From: Nelumbo lutea
Taxonomy: Eukaryota > Streptophyta > Magnoliopsida > Proteales > Nelumbonaceae
Direction of reading: 5' to 3'
DNA: 64,000 nucleotides
Assembly (NCBI GenBank): GCA_022828595.1
Contig: JAKGHH010000006.1
Location: forward strand, 17,232,499 to 17,296,498
The translations under genes were made by a program, and so were the position numbers. The notes under the pieces are model-generated. The model searched no databases and was not told the DNA's origin. It was given only the letters and a program-made list of their open reading frames with translations. This document shows, piece after piece, positions 44,330 through 54,810 of the stretch (position 1 is the stretch's first letter; each line of letters begins with the position of its first letter).

Positions 44330-44878
44330 ATGAATTCAATGGCCGGAGTTTGTGGAATGAGAAACTACTTCCAACCTAAGCCACAAATAGATTGGAACCA
44401 CGTGTCTCAACAACTGGATAAGATTAATGGGATGGCCCAAAAACTTGATCAAGTGTTTGCATTTCGTCAAGAAATTGGCCCATGCCCATGCCCAACCTTG
44501 TCATCCTACCAAACATGTTCCATCTGTGTAAGCCCGACCCATCATGTTAGCAAGTGCCCTATGGAGGGCCCATGTCAATCAATCATTCTAGAGCAAGTAC
44601 ATGCAACTAATGGATTTTTCCAACCTAATGCTAACCCATTCTTTCGTCCATATAACCCTAGGTGGAAAAAACAGCCCAACTTCGCTTATTGGGCCCAAGC
44701 CCAAGAAACCACCCTGCCAAATGTGCATTCTCAATGGTCTAAAGCCCAGACTCACTATGACTATAATGATTACCCTGGAACTCAATTGGCTCAGCCATGT
44801 CAAACCTACCCTCAGCCTTATCAAACCGATTTGCCTGATGACATGTTTCTACAACTCCAACAACTGATCTTAGCTTAG
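44330..44878 (+). pseudogene. gypsy gag remnant with zinc knuckle (copy 1)
   Basis: 182 codons. The start MNSMAGVCGMRNYFQPKPQI is not a normal gag N-terminus. The middle holds a CX2CX4HX4C zinc knuckle (CSICVSPTHHVSKC, residues about 64-77) and proline/glutamine-rich C-terminal sequence (NPRWKKQPNFAYW, YPQPYQTDLPDDM), as in Athila gag C-termini. The capsid domain is missing, so an internal deletion has occurred upstream. The ORF in copy 2 differs by a handful of residues. Confidence 0.75.
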
Positions 44879-45253
44879 CAACAATCAATCCTAAGATTAG
44901 AGAGCCAAGTAATTCAGCTCATGAAAGCTAACCTGTAGTGGGAGAATGATTCAATGCTTAGTCAGCTGGTTGTCAACCCTAGAACTTAACCCTTAGGTCT
45001 TCCCCAACACCTTATGACTTCTAATGTCCAACACTTAGAAAATGCTAGAGAATTTTTGGCTCTTCAAAGTGGAGAAAAGTTTAAAGAATGGTATGAGTCT
45101 GGAAGTCCTTCTGCCTACCCAGACCAGAATTGTTGTACAATAAATGTAAATAGAAACCCCAGATAAACCGGTCCGATCACAGCAGGTGACCCGACGAAGG
45201 AAGCTAACGTTTAACAAAGTCTCCACACCCATTATAGTCTTGGCCTACTATTG

Positions 45254-45364
45254 AAGAGAAACTAATTGATGTCTTAACAAGAAGAGAAACTAATTGATGT
45301 CTTAACAATAGTTATAGTACCGATTTAGCCCCTATACAAGAAGAGAAACTAATTGATGTCTTAA
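45254..45364 (+). repeat. Triplicated 24-bp word at the deleted protease site (copy 1)
   Basis: GAAGAGAAACTAATTGATGT with CTTA occurs three times (about 45254, 45282 and 45341). It encodes EEKLIDVL, which in intact elements stands once, just after protease and before RT. Copy 2 has the same triplication. Confidence 0.75.
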
Positions 45365-46725
45365 AAGAGTATAGGGGTGCCATTGGCTGGTCGGTGGCTA
45401 ATCTGAAAGGGATTAGTCCATCCATTTGTATGCACCATATTTATACGGAGGAGGGTGCCAAACCGAGTAGGGAATTGCAAAGGCGGTTGGATGCAGGTAT
45501 TATCTACCCAATTTCAGATAATAGTTAGGTAAGTCCTACAGAAGTGATGCCTAAGAAGAGTGAACTCACTGTGATCACCAGTGATCATGGTGAAGTGATC
45601 CCCACCCGACTTACCACAGGATGGCGAGTATGCATCGACTTCAGGAAAATCAATATAGTCACGAAAAAAGATCACTTTCCTCTGCCCTTTATTGACCAAA
45701 TACTGGAAAAACTTACAGGGCATAAATATTTCTACTTCTTAGATGGGTATTCTAAGTATAACCAAGTAGCCATTTACCCTGAAGACCAAGAGAAAACTAC
45801 TTTCACCTATCCATATGGCACATTTTCCTTTCGAAGAATGTCGTTTGGATTATGTAATGCACCAACAACCTTCCAGAGGTGTATGATGGTAATTTTCTCA
45901 GAAATGGTAGGTGACTTTCTAGAAATATTTATGGATGATTTCTCTGTCTTCGGGGATTCCTTTGAAACTTGTCTCGAACACTTATGAAAAGTTCTTCAAC
46001 GATGCGTTGAGACAAACTTGGTACTCAGTTGGGAGAAGAGTCACTTCATGGTCCAAGAAGGTATTGCCTTAGGCCACATAGTTTCTAATCGAGGGATTGA
46101 GGTAGATAAGGCAAAAGTTAACCTAATCTCCAAACTCCCACCTCCCACTTCTGTCAAGCAAATCCGCTCATTTCTTGGACACGTTGGTTTCTATCGTAGG
46201 TTCATTAAGGACTTTTCCAAGATCTCTAGGCCTCTGTGCAATCTTTTGGCAAAGGATGTCCCGTTTAATTTTGATGAGGCTTGTCTTAAGGCTTTCAATT
46301 ATCTGAAAGAGGCACTGACCAAAGCCCTAATTCTTCAACCTCCCGACTGGTCATTGCCCTTTGAAATAATGCGTGATGCCTCTAACTACACCATCGGAGC
46401 AGTTTTGGGACAAAAGGTGAATAAATGCCAGGTGGTAGTATATTATGCTAGTCGCACCCTATCTGAGGCTCAGTTGAATTACACCACCACCGAGAAAGAA
46501 TTGTTAGCTATAGTATTTACTCTAAAAAAGTTTCACATGTACCTATTGGGCACCAAAGTTGTATATTCTGATCACTCAACCATAAGACATTTATTGTCTA
46601 AGAAAGAGGCCAAACCTAGGCTCATCAGATGGATCCTCCTTTTGCAAGAATTTGACCTTGAGATTTAGGATAAAAAGGGGTCTAAAAATGTAGTAGCTGA
46701 TCATCTGTCCAAAATTCAAATTGAA
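45341..46725 (+). pseudogene. gypsy reverse transcriptase/RNase H (copy 1)
   Basis: Starts EEKLIDVLKEYRGAIGWSV. RT blocks: GWRVCIDFRKINIVTKKDHF, PLPFIDQILEKL, YFYFLDGYSKYNQVAIYPED, PYGTFSFRRMSFGLCNAP, and catalytic FMDDF (45928-45942), the variant of YxDD usual in Athila-type gypsy. RNase H has a catalytic D (MRDASNYTIGAVL), E ([13 protein letters not shown]) and D ([13 protein letters not shown]). Premature stops at about 45526 (TAG), 45985 (TGA) and 46666 (TAG) disable it, and copy 2 shares them. Frames at 45544 and 46018 are parts of this gene. Confidence 0.88.
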
Positions 46726-46904
46726 AAGAGCGAGCCGGTGCATGACTATTCCTTTCCAGATGAACACCTCTTGGTTGTTTCCCATAGTACACCCCCGTGG
46801 TTCACTCATATTGTCAACTATTTAGCAGTGGGTAAAATTCCTGAGGGGTGGTCCAAGAATGAGAATGACAGATTCTTCTCACAACTCAAATATTATTTTT
46901 GGTA

Positions 46905-48096
46905 AGACCCTAACCTATTCCATATCTGTTCGGATCAAGTACTCTGAAGATGCATCCTCCAGTCTGAACACCAAAGTATCCTTAATTTTTGTCACACTCT
47001 TGCTTGTTGGGGCCCTTTTTGGGGAAGAAAGCGGTGGCCAAAGTATTCCAAAGTGGCTTTTATTGGCCAAGTATATTTAAGGATGCCCATGATTTTAGTC
47101 AAAATTGTCTAAGATACCAAGCGGTCGGGAATATGTCCCGTAGAGACATGATGCGACTTAATCGCATTCTAACTTTAGAAATCTTCAATGTTTGGGGTAT
47201 TGATTTTATGGGACTGTTTCTGCCATCGTCTGGTCACGATTACATCCTGGTGGTCATTAATTATGTGTCGAAATGGATTGAGGCGGTAGCAACTCGGACC
47301 AATGACCACAAAGTTGTAATGAAATTTATTCAAATGAGCATTTTCTCTAGGTTTGGGTGTCCACGAGCAATCATTAGTGATGGGGGGGTCATATTTTACT
47401 AATGCGCAATTCCGTGCTTTGCTCTGCAAATACAGAATCACTCATAAGATAGCAACCCCTTACCATCCCCAAACGAATGGTCAAGTGGAAGTTTTCAATC
47501 GGGAAGTTAAGAGTATTCTACAAAAATCTATTAGACCTGATCGAAAAGATTGGCTCGACAAATTTGATGATGCACTTTGGGATTATCAGACGGCATATAA
47601 AACTCCCATTGGAATGTCTCCTTATAGGATAGTCTTCGGTAAAGCTTGTCATCTTCCTGTAGAGTTAGAGCATCGGACTTATTGGGCCATCAAAAAGTTT
47701 AATTACGATCTAACCCAAGCTGGATCCCACCGGGCTCTGCAATTAAGTGACCTGGAAGAACTTTACAATGAAGCTTATGAAAGCTCTCTTATCTATAAAG
47801 CCAAAATGAAAACCTTCCATGATAAAAAAATTTCAAGAAAAACATTTAAACTTGATCAAAAAGTTTGGCTCTTTAATTCTAGGCTACGGTTGTTTTCGAG
47901 AAAATTAAAGTCCAGATGGGATGGGCCGTTTGTTTTTGATAAAGTGTTCAAACATGGTGCAGTTAGAAAAGTTGATCCTAAGAATGGAACCATGTTCAAG
48001 TTTAATGGTCAAAGGCTTAAACCATATATAGAAGGAGTATCTGAGAGTAGAGGAGTTGAGAACTATAGTCTAAGTGATCCAATTGCGTTTGGCTGA
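46905..48096 (+). pseudogene. gypsy integrase (copy 1)
   Basis: The HHCC zinc domain lies about 46960-47130 (NFCHTLACWGPF and NCLRYQAVGN). The catalytic core carries D (VWGIDFMGLFLP), D (IISDGG) and E ([15 protein letters not shown]), spaced as in DDE integrases. The C-terminal domain ([32 protein letters not shown]) resembles the chromodomain-less Athila end. A run of seven G at about 47384-47390 shifts the frame after ISDGG, and a TGA interrupts the zinc domain. Both defects are present upstream of the last 248 open codons. Confidence 0.87.
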
Positions 48097-49084
48097 AGAT
48101 GTTAAACTTAGCGCTGGTTGGGTGGCAATCCAACGTAGTTTAGTTGCTTTTTCTATTAGGATTAGAGTTTTTGTTTTCTTGATTCGAGACCAGTTGGCAG
48201 ACCTTGAACCCCTCAGAAAAAACCTCTTGATTATTCCTTTTGGCCCAAATTCCTTTGCAGCATTCTAGCATGCCATTGGGGAAAATGGCATTTAAGTTAG
48301 GGAAACCGAAAAAGATTAAAATCTTTATTTCATTAATAGAGATTCCCAAATAGAAAAAGTTGGGAAAAATGATAAAAGAATATTGAATTTTGTAAAAATT
48401 GGTAGCAAGTGATAGGAGTCAAAATTTGTCTTATGTGAATATTGTCGAAATCATTTAGAAATTGGAAAATACTCCCAAGTTGCCCTTGTTAAGATAAGAA
48501 GAGAAAGATTGAGAAATTAGATAAGAATTCTTCAAATTCCTAGAGACAGTAGGCTACCCTGAACAGTGTTTCAAAAAAAAGAGAAAAAAGAAGGTTAATG
48601 GACACCCTACACTTAGTAACCAGGTCTCTTCACCTAAGTTAAGTATCGAGATTTGCATCAATTGGGAAAAGAAAGGCTAGAGACACTTACCTAACACTTA
48701 GTAATCAGGTTTTTTCACCTAAGTCAAGTGTCGAGATTCACGTCAAATGGTGGAAAGTAGCAATAAAAATGTGTGTGCATATCTAGTTTAGGGGTAAAAA
48801 TCCACTGTGCGAAATGATAGAAGAATACCCTCCTGATTTTAAAAATTAATCTAAGTTTATCTAGATAGTCTACAAATGGAATGGTATATAAGATTTTTAA
48901 GCCAAATTTCTATAATGTTCAAAGTAGGATGATTTTACCCCTTAAACCCCATATTGATTTATACAAAGTTTGAGAATTCTATAATCAGGATACTTGGCTG
49001 ATTTTGCAATGGAATCGATCTTTTTACTCAGTGTAATTTTAAAGCTTCATTGCTAAGGGACTAGCAATGATCAAGTTGGGGGTG
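48097..49084 (+). other. Noncoding 3' region and polypurine tract (copy 1)
   Basis: About 1 kb without coding potential. It has a direct repeat CACCTAAGT..AAGT.TCGAGATT at about 48635 and 48716. It ends in the polypurine tract AAGTTGGGGGTG (49073-49084) before the LTR. Confidence 0.65.
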
Positions 49085-49391
49085 TGATAACTCTGTATTT
49101 TGATGCCTTAACAAGCATCATTTTAGGGCTACCTAAGCCTTAGAATAGTCAAAATGTGTCATTTTTCTAGTTAAATTCAATATTGTGACCTCTGAGGTCC
49201 CTGTGCAAATCCTAGGAAAACTAGGGAAGTTTCAGGGCTAAAATGCAGTTTTTGGGAAGCTAGTGCAAATTCTGACTGGAAGAGCGGTTGTTTCTGTAAA
49301 AAATTGAGCACAAGAAGGTGCCTCCTATCTACTAAACCGAGAATGACACCCCTCCTACTGTACTGGCATACTCCCCTCTCATTAGCAAACC
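49085..49391 (+). repeat. Partial 3' LTR (copy 1)
   Basis: Starts TGATAACTCTGTATTTTGAT. Cut at 49391 by the duplication junction; the homologous LTR at 63437 continues past this point. Confidence 0.85.
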
Positions 49392-49966
49392 ATAGGCCTC
49401 CCAAGCGACCTATCTCAGAGACCAACTGAGCTGTAGGAACCTATGGCATCTGCAAGGCGAGCCCACTGACTTATCCCAAAGATACATTACCAACCTGAGA
49501 CCTCTGGAACATTAATGCCTCGATCGTTTGATCGGCCTACTGCACCACATGCCTCAAATTTACCCGGGCAGATCATAAATCCCGCTCAGATCTTGTAACC
49601 AATGTAATAACTCACCTGACTAAACGAAAACGGTTCCATGAGAAGATGAGACACATTGCAAGAGGGATCAGACCATTGATGCCTATTTAAGGCACTCATT
49701 TCTACCTGTGAAGTATGCACGATTACAAGCTCTCAAATTCTCAAGCTTTTTCATTCTATAAAGACTCTTAAAACACTTTCTAACTTAAGCATTAGAGTGC
49801 CCACCCTAGGAAAAGACAACCTAGGCACTCTAACTCCTCTTGCAAAATAGAACTAGCTCAGCCATCTCCAGCTTGGCCTAGAACAACTCGGCTTGACAAC
49901 GTAACATCCAAATCAGAGTTTGAGTCATCTGACATGCAAGAAGAGAAAAATCATGCGACATCAATT

Positions 49967-49984
49967 GGCACCGTTTGTGGGAAT
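49967..49984 (+). other. Primer-binding-site-like sequence (Tat-like, copy 2)
   Basis: TGGCACCGTTTGTGGGAA, duplicate of 42690-42707. Resembles the TGGCGCCGTCTGTGGGAA-type sites of Tat-like gypsy elements with two or three changes. Confidence 0.55.
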
Positions 49985-51596
49985 TTCTGATACAAAAAGA
50001 TAAGTACTCAACCTTCATTTTTTGAAACTAAAAACTAATGGCTTCACCAAGCAACCAACCCACCAACAACAATCAAGTACCTACTATAACCATCGAACAG
50101 ATAAATGTCTCTCTACCATCATTTGATTACTTGAGCTATAATCTTATTTTAATTCTTATTTCTCTTTGATTTTGTAGGACGTAATAGCAAACGGTGGGGT
50201 ACCAGAGCGTTGCCGGACTACTGAAGAAAAGAGAAGAGAAGAGAAATTGGGATTACAATTCTGGTGTAGTCGTCCCAATTTATTCTTGTTTTTTTTGTTT
50301 TTATTTTTGAATTCTTTTTGGTAAAATAGGGTTTTCAAATTCTTAGTTAATTATTGTTTTTGATAGATTCGATTCATTTTTTTAGTATTATTTTTTGTTT
50401 TGATCTTAGATCTATTTCTTTTCTTTGTTTTAATATCTTGAGCAAAATAGATTTTTGTTTAGGAACGTTAGGTTCTATTTTTTTATTTTCAGATTAGAAA
50501 CTCACTTCGTTTTTTTTTTATTTTATTTTTTATTTATTGTTGCATATTCTTTTTTGTTATTTTCTATTTAATCCTTAGAGTAGAGATTTCCCTTGTTAGT
50601 ATTTATTTTTGTAGTTGTTAATTCATTTTTCTTAGCATAATTAATCCTTTTATTTTCAGTTTGTTGTAATTATTTGTTGATTTATTTAATTGCCCCTTTA
50701 ATTTATTAGTTATTTAATTGATTAATTAATTATTGATTAGAAGATTATTCAAAATTTCGAATTTGAGTTTAAATTTCAAATTTGAATTAAATTTCAAAAA
50801 ATTTTAAAAAAATTAATTTCTTTTGCATTTGCTTTCCAACATTTAGGGTTTTATATGTTCTAGAGCATGCATCATATAGGGTTATTTAATTGCTGAAATT
50901 ATTTTCTTAGTTGTGAATGTGTTAAGGTTTTCATTTTTTTAATTGCTCTTTTAGTTGATTTGTTTTATTATTTTATGTTAAATTGCTGAATTGCATATTA
51001 GAGATAACTATTCATGCATTATAATTAGTTGCATTTATTTTGTTTATTGTGTTTTTTTGTTAATTCATTTAAGGGCAATCCAATTTAAATAAGATAAGGT
51101 GGGGATTTCATCACCCTTCCTTGGCCCAAAAGCCACCACCCTTTCATGTACGGTTCACCCTAAACCTTAATTTAAAATTTGGACAGCAAGATCCTTTATG
51201 GGGCCCCACACATTTGGTTCACAAGTGTGCTTAATTTTAGGGAAGCTTGTGATTACTTTCCATAACCAGCGGTTGATATCTAAGGAAAGAAGTTAACTAA
51301 CTAAGCCAAAGCGAGTTTTGTGGCTACTTAATTAGGTCCTTGTGAAAGCAAGGGGAGCCTCCGACATCCCCACCTCTTACCTGGCTAACCAAAGGAAGTG
51401 GTGTAATTCCAACTGAACCTAAGAGTATTCACATTGGTTGAACCACTAGTTTAGGAAACCTTAGGTCAGCCCGTAGGTCGTGTGTCTGAATTGCTTGCAT
51501 TTTTTTTAAATTTAAGGAATTTAAATTTGAAAATCTAAATTTGAATTTAAATTTCAAAAAAAGAGAATCAAAAAAATAAAAATAGAATAAAATAAA

Positions 51597-52145
51597 ATGA
51601 ATTCAATGGCCGGAGTTTGTGGAATGAGAAACTACTTCCAACCTAAGCCACGGATAGATTGGAACCACGTGTCTCAACAACTGGATAAGATTAATGGGAT
51701 GGCCCAAAAACTTGATCAAGTGTTTGCATTTCGTCAAGAAATTGGCCCATGCCCATGCCCAACCTTGTCATCCTACCAAACATGTTCCATCTGTGTAAGC
51801 CCGACCCATCATGTTAGCAAGTGCCCTATGGAGGGCCCATGTCAATCAATCATTCTAGAGCAAGTACATGCAACTAATGGATTTTTCCAACCTAATGCTA
51901 ACCCATTCTTTCGCCCATATAACCCTAGGTGGAAAAAACAACCCAACTTCGCTTATTGGGCCCAAGCCCAAGAAACCACCCTGCTAAATGTGCATTCTCA
52001 ATGGTCTAAAGCCCAGACTCACTATGAGTATAATGATTACCCTAGAACTCAATTGGCTCAGCCATGTCAAACCTACCCTCAGCCTTATCAAACCGATTTG
52101 CCTGATGACATGTTTCTACAACTCCAACAACTGATCTTAGCTTAG
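51597..52145 (+). pseudogene. gypsy gag remnant with zinc knuckle (copy 2)
   Basis: 182 codons, same structure as 44330-44878, with few substitutions (R for Q in KPRIDW, L for P in TTLLNVH, E for D in HYEYND, R for G in YPRTQ). The zinc knuckle CSICVSPTHHVSKC is intact. As in copy 1, the capsid region is missing. Confidence 0.75.
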
Positions 52146-52607
52146 CAACAATCAATCCTAAGATTAGAGAGCCAAGTAATTCAGCTCATGAAAGCTAACC
52201 TGTAGTGGGAGAATGATTCAATGCTTAGTCAGCTGGTTGTCAACCCTAGAACTTAACCCTTAGGTCTTCCCCAACACCTTATGACTTCTAATGTCCAACA
52301 CTTAGAAAATGCTAGAGAATTTTTGGCTCTTCAAAGTGGAGAAAAGTTTAAAGAATGGTATGAGTCTGGAAGTCCTTCTGCCTACCCAGACCAGAATTGT
52401 TGTACAATAAATGTAAATAGAAACCCTAGATAAACCGGTCCGGTCACAGCAGATGACCCGATGAAGGAAGCTAATGTTTAACAAAGTCTCCACACCCATT
52501 ATAGTCTTGGCCTACTATTGAAGAGAAACTAATTGATGTCTTAACAAGAAGAGAAACTAATCGATGTCTTAACAATAGTTATAGTACCGATTTAGCCCCT
52601 ATACAAG

Positions 52608-53126
52608 AAGAGAAACTAATTGATGTCTTAAAAGAGTATTGGGGTGCCATTGGCTGGTCGGTGGCTAACCTGAAAGGGATTAGTCCATCCATTTGTATGC
52701 ACCATATTTATACGGAGGAGGGTGCCAAACCGAGTAGGGAATTGCAAAGGCGGTTGGATGCACGTATTATCTACCCAATTTCAGATAATAGTTAGGTAAG
52801 TCCTACAGAAGTGATACCTAAGAAAAGTGAACTCACTGTGATCACCAGTGATCATGGTGAAGTGATCCCCACCCAACTTACCACAGGATGGCGAGTATGC
52901 ATCGACTTCAGGAAACTCAATATAGTCACGAAAAAAGATCACTTTCCTCTGCCCTTTATTGACCAAATTCTGGAAAAACTTACAGGGCATAAATATTTCT
53001 ACTTCTTAGATGGGTATTCTAGGTATAACCAAGTAGCCATTTACCCTGAAGACCAAGAGAAAACTACTTTCACCTATCCATATGGCACATTTTCCTTCCG
53101 AAGAATGTCGTTTGGATTATGTAATG
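52608..53126 (+). pseudogene. gypsy reverse transcriptase, 5' part (copy 2)
   Basis: Reads GWRVCIDFRKLNIVTKKDHF, YFYFLDGYSRYNQVAIYP and FSFRRMSFGLCN, then stops dead at 53126 where the nested LTR element begins. The catalytic FMDDF block is on the far side at about 60338. It has the same upstream TAG as copy 1. Confidence 0.85.
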
Positions 53127-54736
53127 TGATGAACTTACAATTTATCTATAATTTTTGAGGACTTTAGCATGGATTTTTATGCCGGTTTTATTAATTTTTG
53201 CCTTAATTTAGCTTAATGCTAAGAATAAGTTCAGGGATAATCAATCCAAGAAAAGGAAGGAAAAAGGCAAGAAAAGAAGGTTCAAAAAGACCAATTTCAG
53301 TCCAGCCCGGTCGTGGAAGCAAGAGAGAGCACTTCGGCCCAAAAAGAGCAAGTGAATTCCTTGAGAAAACCCAAGAAAATAAAGCCTAGCTATGAGGAGA
53401 ATTCGGCCCAGCAAGGAAGGCCCATTTTTAGCCCAAATAACAGCCTAGAGTGTAGCCCACATGAGCTCAAAAGCAAGCTAAGTTGTAGCCCAAATATCTG
53501 CCCAAAGGGAGCTAGGGGCGGCAACTCCTAGATGTTTCTTGAAGAGAAGGAGGGAGCACTCTAGAAGGTTCATGAGGGGTGTAATACACCCCATTCTAGA
53601 GGCTTCAAGAAGGGGCAAGAGCCCCCTTGAAAAACTATATAAGGAGGCCTCTAGGAGGGGAGAAAGTTGTTCAATTGCTTGAGAGAAAGGCTCTCCCACT
53701 CTTAGAGGTTCGGCCACCTTGAGAGAAGAGAAGAGAAGAAGGTTAGGCGCAAGGAAGAAGAAGAAGAAGGGCTGAAGGAAGTTCAAGACAAGCAAGCTAC
53801 AGAAGAAGGTGAGTTCGAATTGAGGGATTGTGATTCAAAGATTTTTTGTAATAAATCATTTGTAGTTTCATTCTCTTTTGATTTGAATTCAGTTTCTTAG
53901 TTATATGTTCTTTCTTCTTTCTCCTTGTTTCCATTCTTCCTTGATATATTTCAGCTTGTAAAATTTCAGTTCAGCAATCTAATTCTTTTTGATTCATTCA
54001 AATGGTCATGCATTGTACTTGAAATTTCTTGAATAAGGGTGTGATTGCAGATCAATTCGGCCAACTAACCTTCAAAACTCAGATCTGAATTCTCAGATCT
54101 GAGATTGCAAGATCTGAATTGCTTGAAAGAGAATTCAGATCTGCAAATTTCAGATTGGGTGAATTAATCTACAGCTTGGAATTCCTAGAGTGCTTGAGAG
54201 AGACTCTAAGAATTCAGATCTACTATTCAAGAACTGAATTGAGTGCAAGGTTAGAGATAACTTGCACAATTCAGTTGGTGATCAATTTAGATTTGAATTG
54301 ATGCCTTAGAAGTGTTTGAAGAAATGCATGCATGGGGATTAGATTCTTGCTAGAGATAGAAGAACCGTCACTCATGCATAGAATGAACATGCGCTTGAGA
54401 GAGGCTGTTCATGACCTTGGGGTTTCACCAAACCAAGGCTCAATCATGATTCATTCGAATGATCCAAATTGATAGATTGCTGAATTCTGAGATTGACATT
54501 TACTGCTTACTCTTCTAACCTGAATTGAAGGCAATTGGACCAATGATTTAGATAGATTTTAATTTAGGATTTCTTAGCTTTCATTAGAGTTTTGATTTAT
54601 TTGTTGATCAGATAAGAAGTGCTCAATTTAGTATTGGTAATTGTTTCCTAAATCCTCGTGGGAACGATACTTTACTCTCTACTTTATTACTTGAACGGCT
54701 AGTGCACTTGCTAGTGTCACAATGAGCAACACATCA
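53127..54736 (+). repeat. 5' LTR of the nested element
   Basis: 1610 bp from TGATGAACTTACAATTTATC to AGCAACACATCA. A TATA motif CTATATAAGG at 53635-53642 is followed by a GA-rich leader. The open frames at 53313 (+) and 53478 (-) recur in the other LTR and are not genes. Confidence 0.92.
53635..53642 (+). promoter_or_regulatory. LTR promoter TATA box
   Basis: CTATATAAGG within AAAAACTATATAAGGAGG, about 510 bp into the LTR; the U3/R boundary is expected about 30 bp downstream. The equivalent in the 3' LTR lies near 59161-59168. Confidence 0.55.
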
Positions 54737-54742
54737 AGTTTT

Positions 54743-54759
54743 TGGCGCCGTTGCCGGGG
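54743..54759 (+). other. Primer-binding site (tRNA-Asp) of nested element
   Basis: TGGCGCCGTTGCCGGGG, six bases after the LTR, complementary to the 3' 17 bases of plant tRNA-Asp. Same primer as the gypsy element at 31087. Confidence 0.85.
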
Positions 54760-54810
54760 ATTTATAGAAGCAATATTAGGAAACATTGAGCATTCTTAAT
54801 CTGGTATCAT

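Larger units (their letters stand above)
42116..49391 (+). repeat. Tandem duplication unit 1 (about 7.28 kb)
   Basis: This unit and the following one (49392-63743, after subtracting a 7138-bp insertion plus 5-bp duplication) are near-identical throughout. Both begin at ATAGGCCTCCCAAGCG. The unit junction at 49392-49396 is ATAGG, a 5-bp word present at both parental breakpoints: GTTGATAGGCC at 42116-42120 and ACCATAGGGCA at 63744-63748. Confidence 0.88.
42846..49391 (+). mobile_element. Athila-like Ty3/gypsy element, copy 1, decayed
   Basis: Leader (42846-44329), shortened gag, RT-RNase H, integrase, a 1-kb noncoding 3' region, polypurine tract and a 307-bp piece of LTR. RT before integrase shows gypsy order. 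The element lacks its own 5' LTR (replaced by the Tat-like 5' end), most of gag and the protease. All pol segments carry stops or frameshifts. No env-like open frame is seen after integrase. Confidence 0.85.

Noticed and set aside
48097..49084. env-like gene downstream of integrase, as in some Athila elements
   Set aside because: No long open frame, signal peptide or membrane segment in this interval in either copy.
49392..49396. Junction of the tandem units as an LTR-LTR recombination product
   Set aside because: The breakpoints lie in unrelated sequences (inside a Tat-like LTR and inside an Athila-like LTR) sharing only ATAGG, so homologous LTR recombination does not explain it.
53313..53531. 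72-codon open frame repeated at 58840-59058 as a duplicated gene
   Set aside because: Both copies are the same position in the two LTRs of one element; the sequence is LTR leader.
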